Part shown: piece after piece, positions 24,101 through 36,100 of the stretch | Layout of the letters: each line of letters begins with the position of its first letter | Numbering within the stretch: position 1 is the stretch's first letter | From: Galbula dea | Taxonomy: Eukaryota > Chordata > Aves > Piciformes > Galbulidae | Direction: 5' to 3' | NCBI GenBank assembly: GCA_013399015.1 | Contig: VWZX01008936.1 | Span: forward strand, 3,118,327 to 3,182,326 | DNA: 64,000 nucleotides | The notes under the pieces: model-generated | Told to the model about the DNA's origin: nothing | Seen by the model: only the letters and a program-made list of their open reading frames with translations | Database searches by the model: none | Made by a program: the position numbers and the translations under genes

Positions 24101-27100
24101 TTGGGGTGGCACTTTTTTGACCTTTACTCACAAAATAAATTCTTCACATTTGAGTTTTTGGAGGGAAACAACATGCACAGAAAACTGCCAGAGCATTGTG
24201 CATACTGTGTTTCCCTGTGTTCCTTAGTATTCGTTTCCCCAGGGTCAGATTTAAATATGTGCACCAGTAATATTGTATTTCTAGTTCTGGGTTTCTTTTG
24301 ATTTGTGGAAAACATGTAACTTGTTGTCTCACAGCTGCTAACTTTCTTCCTTCCAAAATGTTTGTTAATTGTGTAGACTACTAATCCTCCACTGTTTTCT
24401 TGATGACCTCCATCTAACTGCCAAACACTTACTTGATGCTTTTGCCACAACCAGCTAGTCAGAAAAAGATGTAAGCACAGCCATCTTCCCTTTGATGTGT
24501 GTGGTAAACTTGCTGCCCTTCAGCATTCTCAGATTTTGATCTGTAGGTTTTAAAATACATTGATGATACCTATGATGTATCTAGTTTTGAGCTGAGTATG
24601 GAAGAAAAAGTCATAGAGTATGGAAGAAAAAGTCATAGAGGAAAGGCAAAAGGTTTAGAAATTGTTCTGAAAGTAAGGATCTGTGGCATTCTTTGAACTG
24701 AAATTTACACTGATCTAACATAATTTGAAAGGTGCTTTAACAAACTTAGTGAAACTGCTGTAACTCTCCAAACTGCAGTAGTGATTTAAATCTCTCCATC
24801 TAAGTTGCATAAACTAGTTGCAGCTATGCTGAGACACAGTTTGAAATTGGAAGCAATTAAGTTTAAGAGGTAGGAAGTTAATGCACTCAGTGTTTTTTAC
24901 ACTCCTCATTTAATTCAGCATTGGTCTGTGCTGCTGCTGAAAGCAGTGGTCTTGTTTTTTTCCATCATGTCTTCCTGGTAGAAATCTGTTATTCCTGCTT
25001 TTGTCCTTTGTGCCAGCACTAGCATTTTTGGTAGACACACCAGGCCAAGGAATTGGAATTGATCTGGATTAAGGGACAACTAGGTGACTAAAAATCTAAT
25101 TGTATGGTCTGAGTCAGAGGGCAGTGGTTAAAGGTCCATACTGTGTGTGGAGTCCCACAGGGATCTATTTGGGGACATGTCTTTATCAGTGACTGGAGCA
25201 GGCAATGTGGTGTACTTTCATCATGTTCACAGGTGGCACCACACTGAGAGGATGACCAGCTGATGTGCTTGAGGGGAGGGCTGGTAGTAGGGAATTCCTA
25301 GAAAGCAGGAGGAATGGTCTGTCAAGATATTCATAAGGGGCAGGTGCCAAATGTTGCACCTGGGAAGACAGAGCCCCTGGCAGAGATACAGGCTGAGGAC
25401 AGAGGGGAGTGGGGAAGCAGTTCTGCAGGAAAGGCCCTGGGGATGCTGGCAGACAGCAACTCCCTGGCAACAAAGTTGGCCGATGGCATCCTGAAGTATA
25501 TCACCAGGCACATAGCCATTAGATTGAGGCTTGTGATTATCTTCTCTGCTTATTCAGCACTCATTGCATCACATCTAGGTACCATATCCAGTTTTAGGCA
25601 CCTGATACAGGAAGGTTGCTGATAAATTAGAGCAAGTTCAGCAGAGGCTGCCATGATGGGCACTTCCCCTCCTAGAAGAGGCTGCAGGAATTGAGCCTGT
25701 TCTACTTGCAGAAGAGATGGACTTGCAGTGTCTGTTGGGAGGTTATAGAGAAGATAGAGTTGGACTTTGCAGTGACTAAATTGAAACAGGAATGATACAG
25801 ATTAGATACAATGTAAAGCTTTTTTACCATGATTGTTTTGCTGGAGACATTATGTGGTCTCTTTCCTCAGAGATTTTCAAGACCCAGCTGAAGAATATAC
25901 TAGTTAGCCTAGGCTGACCTCACAGCTGAGTCTACTTTGAGAAGGAGTTTGTACTAGAGACCTCTTAAGGACCCTTCCAGTCTGAATGACTCTGTGTTTT
26001 GTGGTTTTGTGATCCAGCTACCTCTAGCTGAAAATAACACTGTCAGCAGTTTGGTGGCAATAGAGGGAAAATGTTCTTTCTTTTAAAGCTGAAGATTCGT
26101 TCCTTCTCCCTGAAGGTAACCTTCAGAATCTGCTCTGAGTCTGTGTGTTTTGTTATTTTGGCCTTGCTTTAGCTGAAACAGGGCTGTCTTACCTTCACAA
26201 GACTCCCTCCTTCAGCCACCTGGCAGGCCAGCTTTGCAGATTCCATTTGCAGGGTTAAGCCAAACATTTTCTCGGTGACCAGCATCTCAACCTTCTCAGG
26301 GAGCACACTAAATCTGCCTGCATTTCTTTCACACAGAAAGCTAGGCCCGAGAGAGGCGGCGTCACTTTCAGATAGTGTCTGTGGGTTGGTTGTGAACGTG
26401 CTTGCTATTGGGAGTGGTCTCTGGTAGGTAGTTGCCTGAACTATTACCTAACGCTGAGGTTTTACTGTTTAATTTCTGAGACATACTTTATGAAGTACAC
26501 TTGATTTTGCAGCTGTTGGATAATTCAGCAGGTAGAAAATTGCCAAATCTTAGAGGAGTTTATTACAGAGTGGCTGTATTTCTTGTGCTGTGTTCACGGA
26601 GACTTTTTGCCCTCTCTGGGAATTTAGAGCAAGTAGAGATTCAAGTTCTGCAAGTCCCAAGAATCCACTAGGAAGGCACATACCAGCCATGAAGATTCCA
26701 GGGTACCCATTTTGTGCAGCCTGTCACCATATGACATGTTAACAACCATTGTGATGGTTGCTTTTTAACTCTGTATGTGACTCTTTCTAGGATCTACTTT
26801 TTTTCTTTCTACATGCTCCCAGTTTAAAGTTGGTTTAAATCTTTAAAAGGAAATGATTTCCTTGGTTTTATCATATTTGAGATAATACTGGAGAATTTCA
26901 GGTTAGACTGACTATAAAAGATAGTTTTCAACTGAAAATATTCTTCAAAAAGAACTACATAATTTACAGTTCGCTGTTATGGATGCTGTCTTCTAGATCA
27001 AATAGTGCTGTCATGCTTATGCTAGAAGAAAATTTAAATTTGTTTAAATATGTAAATAAGCTCTGTTGTCAGTATCTAATAAGGTTAACAAAATGGAAGG

Positions 27101-30100
27101 CAGTAGGCTTTTTCAGTCTTCTTAGACTGCAATTTATTAGTCTTGTACTGCAGCTGTGTTTTGCAAATTTCTGTTCATAGAAAGTCTGCTTTTCCCTTGA
27201 CTTCTGTAAAAGTTTTAGTAATACCATTATCAGAAAGAGGAAATCTAAACCAGAACTGGTTAGCAAGCAAGAGGCACCCCTGGAGGAGGAGGAAGAGAGA
27301 AGAAAAGAGAAAAAAAAAAAAAGTGTGAAAAAAGAATGAGCAGTGTTGTCAGGATTGTTCTTACAGCTGTGGAAGACATCAGTGTATAGTACAGTAGGAG
27401 AAGAGCACAATTTTTAAACAGTTTAAGTAGAAGGTATGGAATTCAAGTTACTTAATATTCTGTCAAGTGACATAAACTGTAATCTTGTTAAACTCATCTT
27501 TCCTTGGAAATACTAAGGGAGGTTGCTAAAGAGGTATGGAGGGATGTCAAGTGAAATGGCTGCAATGGTATTATGCAACAGAGTTAATTTCTACCTACAC
27601 TCTGCTTCTCTGCAGAAGAAGTTGAAGAAGAATCTGAAACTACAGTTGAGGTTGATTTGACTGATAAACAGAAACACCAGTTGAAGCACAGAGAGCTCTT
27701 CCTTTCTCGCCAGTATGAGTCCCTTCCAGCAACTCATATCAGGTAAGAAAAAGTAAATATAATTTATCTGTGTATTTTGTGGGGGTGGATTGCCTGCCAG
27801 AGCAGCACACCTGCTTGAACAGGAGCCTTTATCTTGCAAAAGGATGTGATTGATCACAACTGACTGTGCCAGGGTGTTCCATGAACTACTTTGGTTTTTC
27901 CTTCTGTTACTTCATGTTTGAGCCTTGGAGAGGAAAGGAGCCTCAGATCTCTGGCTTGCGAATTAGAGCATCAGTTAATAATGTGGTGTAAAGTCAGTCT
28001 GCTGCTACTTTGGAAGAGTTGTTTTTCTTTTTTAATTATTCTTCTGCTGGCCAGAGGAACTTTGACCATTTTGTCTGCCCAGGGAAACCACAGATGGGTT
28101 TAGAAAGGAGACAGTGTCTCAGTGTTCACATCTGCAGTTCAGGGCTGCACACACTTAATGATGTTACCCCAACTTACTTCAGTAAACGTGAAGAAGTCAT
28201 AATTGAGTTTGGCTAAATGTTGCAAAAGCATTTCAAGTACTGTTTTAAATTGCCCTAATGTAGGAAAAGGCTTTCTAAAGCTCAAAAGGAGTTTGTTGCT
28301 TTCTTTAACTGATACAAGCATTCATGCCATCTCATGTTTAGCAGTCAAGCAAATTCTTTTTGTGCTGGGAAGGGGAGTTGTGATGTACCTAGAAATGGAA
28401 AAGAAAGAGCATAATGACAGGGGAAGTGCAGTAAGTTTAAAACATGGACTCTTACCTTGCATTCTGCAGGAATTTCTGTTTTCTTGTTGCATCCAGCTCC
28501 CTTTGGCTACTTCAGACCATAAATTAGTAGCAACTACCAAAACCAGGAGCAGCACTTTGTATGTGCATATGTATTTTCTCCCTCACTGGCACACGTGTGG
28601 CTTACCTTTCACACTGCCAACACAAAAACTAGAAGTTGAAAATTCTTATATTAATTTCCTGTACTTGATTCAGGTACTTGCTCTCTGACTTTGAGAAAGT
28701 AATTGACTGTCAAATCTCTGCTTCTTCAACTATAGCACAGGGATAATAATCCTGCACAGTTTCTTTTACTGGCTTTGACATTTAGGTACTAAAATGCAGC
28801 ATTCTCTTCGTGGAGAGATTACATACAAGTGTTGTAAACATCTTCTCACCTCACAAGTCAGGGAGCAAATAAGGTAGAGGTTCTCCAGCACATAGTTCAC
28901 AAAGAAGCCAGAAAAATTCATAGTACATGAAGCACTACACAGTAGACAAATGAAAAGTGATGACTTGCATCTGCTTTTCAGAACTGATGAATGCTGTAGG
29001 GCTGTGCTGCCATGTGTTACTAAGGCCTTTACCAGACAGGTTCTGGAACAAGCTTTATGTTGTCTAATGACATTTTAATAATCTTAATTCTGTATAAAAA
29101 GAAACAAAAGAAAATGCACAGCAAAATGCTCCTTATTTAGCTTTTTAATTTATTAATGTTTGGATTCTATGATTCTCAGTAGTTTTCACAATTTGTGTAA
29201 TTAGCTTTTCCTGTAAAAGAGGATAGAATTGCTGTGAATATGGTGGTGCTCAAACTGTACTCCAAAGGATGGAGATTCTGCAGGCTCATGGGGTGTCTGT
29301 TTTACTCTTTGACCACCATCATGGTGAAATTTTTTTTTTCCTGTCATCTATTGGGATTTCCCTTGTTGAAATTTACTGTCCACTGCTTCTTGTCCTATCA
29401 CTGTCCTCTGAAAGGAGCCTGGCTCTGTCTTACTTACATGTCTTTTTGTTAGGTAACTGAATCAGCAGTAGGATTTTTCCCTTTAGTTGTGATGCCTGAA
29501 GAGTGCACAAATCCTGTTTAGTATAATCTGCAGACTTGCTGAGGTGTCTTCAGTTAACTTGTTCAGATTGTTAATTAAGATGTTAAACTGTTTGCCCCAG
29601 TATCAGCACTGGGAGGGTGCCCCCAGAAAGCAGCTACCAGCTGGACTTTGTGCCACTCACTACAACTTTTTTAACCTGGTGGTCCAGCTAGTTTTTATCC
29701 AACTTTGTCTGCTCACCTAGTCAATATGTTGCCAAGTTGATTAAAGGACACTGTGGAAATGCACTGCAGGCCTTCCTAAGGTCAGTGTAGACAAACATCC
29801 ACTGCTGTTACTGGTCTACCAAGCCTGTAGTCTTCATGTAGATAGCTAGGAGATACTCATGCAATAAAAGTCTGAGCAGCTCCATTCTGTGAGTCTTGGC
29901 CCTTACCACCTGCAGTTTTAGCCCCTAGATAGGAACAGTTAGATTTACAAGAGAATAATGGTGCCACCCACAAAAGTGGAGAACAGACATGAGTTCTTTC
30001 AAGAGTAGGAATGAAAAACGCTCAGTTCCTTTGGAAGGAAGAGGAGAAAGGTAAAAGTGATTTTAATAGCATGGAGGAGGCTGAACCATCTATAGTTCCT

Positions 30101-33100
30101 TTTGGCAGCTGCAGATCTTGAAGTATTATTGACATCTTCAGCTAAGAAAAAATCCTCAGTTTGGTTGCCTTTCTGTTGGTAATTTGGGGAAATAAAATAA
30201 TTTTAGCTGGTGTGGCATGTTTTAATTTAATGACTAGCGTGTTGTCTTGCCATTCCCTTATCAACCTCTGTGCTTTGCTGTTTTGGTTGAGGATGGTTAA
30301 CTTTTTGGTCTTGTGACTATATGGGCCTGCTTTTCTACAAAATCATTAAGGCATTTTTTTCCAAAGTAGTATTTCACATAATTTTTATGGAAAGTTTGTG
30401 AGTTTCATTTCTATATTGTAACAAAATGTTTCATTGAAGTGACAGTAGGTTGTAGGCAAGGAGAAATAGGTTGTTAGGCACCCCTTAGCTGATGGATGTA
30501 AACAGTTAGGAATTGTCTATCTACTGGTTGAGTCACCTGAAACATTAAAAAATTTACAAGAGCTTCTAAGAAATGAGAGCAAAGGAAGGGAGAAAACAGC
30601 TTCCTCGTGGTTAATGCTTTAAAGAAAGAAAAAAGTTATGAGTTGTAGCTCTGGTTTCTAGGACAGGGGAAGCAATTGAATCCTGAGTTGTTTATATGAT
30701 AGAAGCTGGTAATACCATACATAGGCAAGCTCTGTCATCTCTTTTTATGGGACAACTTCTGAATTACTTTTTATTGTTGACTGATTTAGTAGTAAGTTTT
30801 GTTGATATTGTTGTCAGCACAATGGAAGAGCTTTTTATTGGGACCAGTTTAAATACATCTAAGAGCTGAAAGGATTCTGAAGGGCCAGTTTAGTCTCATC
30901 AGAATTAAACTGTGAGTGAAGACATAAAAGCTAACATTTTTTTGTTTGTGATTGTGTCCTGGTTTTGGTTGGAGTAGTAGCTGATACAGTGCTGTGTTTT
31001 GGATTTCGTGTGAGAATAATGTTGGTAATACACTGATGCTGAGCAGTGATTACACTAAGTCAGGGATGTTTCAGATTCTCATACTGCCCTGCCAGCAGAG
31101 GCTGAGGGTGCACAAGAAGCTGGGGGAGGACACAGCAAAGTCAGCAGACCTGAATGAGCCAAAAGGGAATTCCATACCATTTGACATCATGCCCAGTCTA
31201 TAAATGGGGGGAGTTGGCCAGGAGCCCTGTGGCTCGGGAAGTGGCTCAGAATCAGTCAGAAAATGACATGAATCTCTACCAGAGTAGGTTTAGGTTGGAT
31301 GTTAGGAAAATTTTCTTCACCCAGAGGGTGTTGGAGCACTGGAACACACTCCCTAGGGAAGTAGGCATGGCACCAAACCTGACACAATTTGAGTAGCATT
31401 TGGACAACACCCTCAGGTGCACGATGTAATTTGTGGGGTAGTCTTGTGCTCAGGCAGGAGTTGGACTCGTGGGTCCCTTCAAACTCAGGACATCCTATGG
31501 TTCTGTGATCAGTCAGCAGGTGGTGAGCAATTGTATTATGCATCAATTCCTGTGGGTATTCTGTTACTATCTTTATTCCCCCCCCCCCTTCCTTTTCTGT
31601 CTTGTTAAATTGTCTTTATCTTAACCCAAGAATTTTACTCCCCTCCCTGCCCCAGTTCTCTCCTCCTTCCCGCTGAGGGAGGGAGGTGAGCAGCTGGCTC
31701 TGTGGTGCTTAATTGCTGGCTGTGGTTAAGCAGTGAAAGGTTATTTGTATATTGTTGAGGTATCTGAAACTTTACCTCGACATTCATACACGATAAATGT
31801 TGCTGAAATCTGTAGGAAGTAAACATAATTTTTCTGAATACTTTTGAGAAAAAGATCAAAAGCAGATATGTAATGTCAACATTGAGACATTCTGATGCTA
31901 GATACTAGTAATTCACCCTGTTGAGACCAGTTAAGAATGCTGCTTGGTGGACAAATATAGCTTAAATCAGACAGAGTCAGATAAGAGGAAGAAGATTTCA
32001 CATCTGAAGAAATATTAGACAACTTTCCAACTTTATACTTGTTTTTATTTCACAAATGAAATTCATGTGTTGTTTGTAATTTTTACCTTAGTTTGGTTAT
32101 TTGTGACACATTTCAGGCACAAGATTCCACTTTCAGAACAATGAAGCTATAGCATTATACTCTGCCTCTCTAAATAATAACTCAAAACGGTCAGAAATCC
32201 TAGTATCTTTGCAAAGAGAGTATAATTTTATTTTAGTGTGTGTGTATGTTCTCTTTCACTTTACTTACCTGTGTAGGTAGCTAACTTCCCCCCTTTCATT
32301 TCTCCTCTGTCTAGGTTAGACTACTCAGATAATTGTCCTGTTGTATTGATTCTGTATTTGACATCACTCCATCTGGCCCAATGATCTGGAACTTTTTAAA
32401 AACACTCACGAACAAAGTTCCAGGATACTGTGAGAGGGAGAGTATTATATTGAAATAGAGAGAAGCTCTCTACATACCTTAAAGAAGGAACTCCAGGTGT
32501 TGCTGTAACCACATTAACTTTCTCTCATGTACATTTTAATTGTTAGCATTGGAAGAAAGTGTGAAAAGGGCAGTGGTGATTGGAGAATGTTTAGGGACAT
32601 GTCACTGCAAATCAGAATTCATGTATGTTACTTCCTAGGCATTCATGTTTGAGAGATTCAAGATGCTATGTAATGAGCTAGACATTTGGTTGAACCTAGT
32701 AGACCATTTACAGTAGGCTGAGAGGATTTTCCTCTGGTGGAAAAAGAGAAAGAGGAGATATATAAAAGGTAGCCTTTTATGTGTTTGGTAAAGGTTCTAA
32801 ATCATATGCCTCTGCAGTCATTGGAGTTAAATAAGGGTAGGCTGTAGTGGAGAGGGAGCATACTTAGAGGTCTATGGAATAGAAGCAAACTAGAAAGGTT
32901 AACTCCTGTTTAGCCTTTAACACTATAAAAAAGAAAATCTGTTAAAATGAAGCTGACAGACTGACTTCATGGTACAACATATAATTAACTTTTAGAAGTG
33001 AATGTTCTGAAATTACCAAGGCCAAAAGCTTCAAAAACCATTCAAATACATGGCAAGATATGAAGAAGGTTTCCTTGCAGGAATCTTTTCTTCTGCTGTT

Positions 33101-36100
33101 GTGTATTGTGCTCAGATTTTTCTTGCTTCTCTTCCCACCATTTTTTTCGGTGCTCTGGTTCTTCTGGCAAATGTGGAGATGAGAAGGAAATCAGGAGGTT
33201 ATATACTGCAGGACTAATGAGTAGTTTAATCCCATTTCCTATGATGTGCACTGGTAGTGAATAAGACGTTAGCTGGGTATGTTCCCTTAATGATCAGCTG
33301 TTGACAATTGACTTCTACGGCTTATGGTTGAGNGTTAGACAACTTTCCAACTTTATACTTGTTGTACAGCTGTTGACAATTGACTTCTACGGCTTATGGT
33401 TGAGCTTAAAAACATTCAGTGAAATGTATGATGCTTTTTAAAGTAACTTCTTCAGTGTTACCTTAAAATCAAGGAGGACTTTCCAAACAATTGTCTTCTC
33501 TGTGTTTTTGTGCTGGTGTGTTCCATGGGAGAAGGGCATTCTTGGTGGAGGTCCTATAGCCATGTATATAAGGCCACTGGAACCTCCTGGTAAATATCAA
33601 CTAAACTAATAGAAACTGAAAGGTTGATGAAATACAAGGTGATGTATGTAATATATATTGTTGTAAACTGGTTGTTCAGTTGAAAATAGTAGCAAGATGA
33701 TTCTGCATGCTTAATGCTTTTCATTCATATCTTATGTCTGTTGCTTTAAAATACCATTTGTTAAAAATATTTCTGCAGATTATTTGCAGAGAAGTTGGAG
33801 GCAGAGGAATGTGAGGCCAAAGGAATGTTGATGGGGGGAAAGGGGATGAGAAAGAGGAGAGAGAAAAGGTGTGGGGGTACTGGAATTGAACTCCCATTGC
33901 ATTATCTATGTGTATACATGGGTAGATTTGTACAACTCCTGAATAAGGGGAAGCCTTCTACTGGCAACCAGCACAAAATTAACATTTTAATGTGGCCACT
34001 GAAGAAATAAATAGAATTCCATGATTAATTATTGGAAAAAATTCCATTCAAAAAGCAAAAGCACATTTATTTTTACAGGCCATTGGTAAAACCTTGTATT
34101 GTTTCTAGTTTGGGGTTTTTGTTTTCAAACTAGGCACTGAACTTAATGGAGGTAAGTCACTTGGAGATGATGTTTCATCATCCAGGCCTTTTTATTAATG
34201 ATTTGTGTATTTATTGTTTGCCATAGTAAATGGCAAATGTAAATGTTCCTTCATTGCTTCTTTATTTCTGAAAGTGTTTCCCAGTTCAGCAGAGTTTGAG
34301 TGCTGGGATCAGTGTAGCCATTTGTTTTGCTGCTTTGATGTTAATTTTGGTATCCTATAGGTATTTTAAAAGTTAGAAGTATGGGAATGTGCATTTTACT
34401 ACACTTATAATATAAAAGTTTAAAGTATGTCTAGATCATTTCTTGCAAATAACTTTATCTTAATAAAAAATTGACCTTTTCACAAAGTAACAATTCTTTC
34501 TTGTGTTTGTGTAGGGGAAAATGCAGTGTTGCACTTCTGAATGAGACAGAATCTGTGCTGTCATATCTGGAGAAAGAGGTAATATGTGACTTCTAGTTGA
34601 GTAAATACTGGGATGGATTTATAGTTTTTATGGCTGTATTTTTAATAAATGGTCAAACAATACTTTGAAAAGCTTTCCTTGGATGATAAGTTAAAAATTA
34701 TGTTGTTGAAAACACTGATGTAAGAAGTTATTGGATAAAAATTTAATTGACATTCTAAAATTATTCTTTTATTGTTAATATGGTTCTATTTAGAAAATAA
34801 TTGAAGTGTTTCACATGGTATCTTACAAAAGAAAAATAGACTTTTTCCTTAGGAAATACTTAAGGGGGAATTCACATGGCTTATGTTTTTTTCCTAGAGG
34901 TGTTCTAGGAAGAAGAATCTTCCTTAGGCAATGGACAGAGATAGCAGGAGAAGCTCCTGTAGAGGGCAACTTAGCACAGGAGTTTAATTTCAAGAGCTCT
35001 GAATTACTGTATGCAAAGTATCTCCTGAGCTTTCATTTCCTGTGGAAGGAACTTAGGATGCTTAGCCTTACCAGAAGGGAAGAAAATTCCCTAAGAATTT
35101 GAAAGATAGTTTTATTGCACAATACCTTCCAAATGATCATAGGGTTTTTTTGGAATATCATAACATAACATCAGGCAGACAGTGGGTTTGAGGTGAAATT
35201 AGCATGTCTTTATTTTTAAATTTCTACACCAAACCCAGTGGTGATTGGTAAAAATGTTTATGAAAACAAGACTTGCCCTGTCATTGAGGTTACTCTACCA
35301 GCTATGCCAATTTTTTATGCTATTTTTGTGTAAGCCCTTTTCAGACGCTGACATTGTTTTATGATTTCTTGAGCAAATGCTTAATGCTTTTTTTATAATG
35401 CAGAATCAGAATGGTAGTGATATTTATGAGAGGAAATATGGTCAATTCAGAAAGCAGTTAACATTAATTCTTTTCAAATTGATGTATTTTTGCGTATGAA
35501 TCTTTTAATTACTGCTCAGTTCTGAAATAACTTACAGCAACAGGAGAAGCTTCAGTCAGTCATTTAGAAGTCCTCACGAAGCATCTACATTATTTAAAAT
35601 AAGGGTTAATGTAGCAAACCTGTGCTCTGTAAAAGTGTGCAAGGAGAATGACTGTAGTAATTTCCAGGTGGGAGGTAATAGAGGTTTACAAACCTGATTT
35701 TAAAAATCATTATGCTGTTGCAAATCTATTTTCTTTTCTAGGATACTTTTTTTTATTCATTGGTGTATGATCCATCTCTGAAAACACTTTTAGCAGACAA
35801 GGGAGAAATCAGAGTGGGGCCTAGATATCAAGCAGATGTGCCAGACATGCTTGCAGAAGGTAAATATATGATCTTTTACTTATTAAAAACAAAACAAACA
35901 CCCACAAAAAAAACCCAAAGCAAACCAAAACACACATACACAAGAAAGAAAAGCCTTCATCTGGCATCTTTACATCATTACTTATGCTGACTTTCTGAAC
36001 TAATCAGCATAGAGGCAGAGAAAGTAAACTAAGTAGGTCTTAGAAAATTGGCAAATAGCAGTAGGTATTATGAAGAAAGAAAGAAATAATGCTTGAATAG

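Larger units (their letters stand above)
18508..27615 (+). other. MTA3: MTA3 intron 3
   Basis: The longest intron in the window (9108 bases, phase 1). It holds an old CR1 copy (about 25060-26012), a 64-base tandem duplication (21726-21853), smaller tandem repeats (19714-19755, 24594-24640) and an unexplained open frame at 21492-21674. No further MTA3 exon was recognised. Confidence 0.88.
27743..34514 (+). other. MTA3: MTA3 intron 4
   Basis: A 6772-base phase 2 intron. It holds minus-oriented CR1 pieces (29240-29870), a solo LTR with a nested CR1 (30955-31738), and the single N with duplicated flanks (33295-33404). The remainder is AT-rich sequence without recognisable genes. Confidence 0.88.

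Noticed and set aside
23816..24301. 161-codon plus-strand frame in MTA3 intron 3
   Set aside because: Composition is that of AT-rich intron (Phe/Leu/Cys/Ser-rich), with no motifs, splice context or CpG signal.
28203..28688. 161-codon plus-strand frame in MTA3 intron 4
   Set aside because: No recognisable family, intron-like composition, and a conflicting frame on the other strand. Most likely chance.
30994..31396. Frames inside the LTR/CR1 composite as genes
   Set aside because: They fall within the LTR and nested CR1 and have no retroviral protein motifs.
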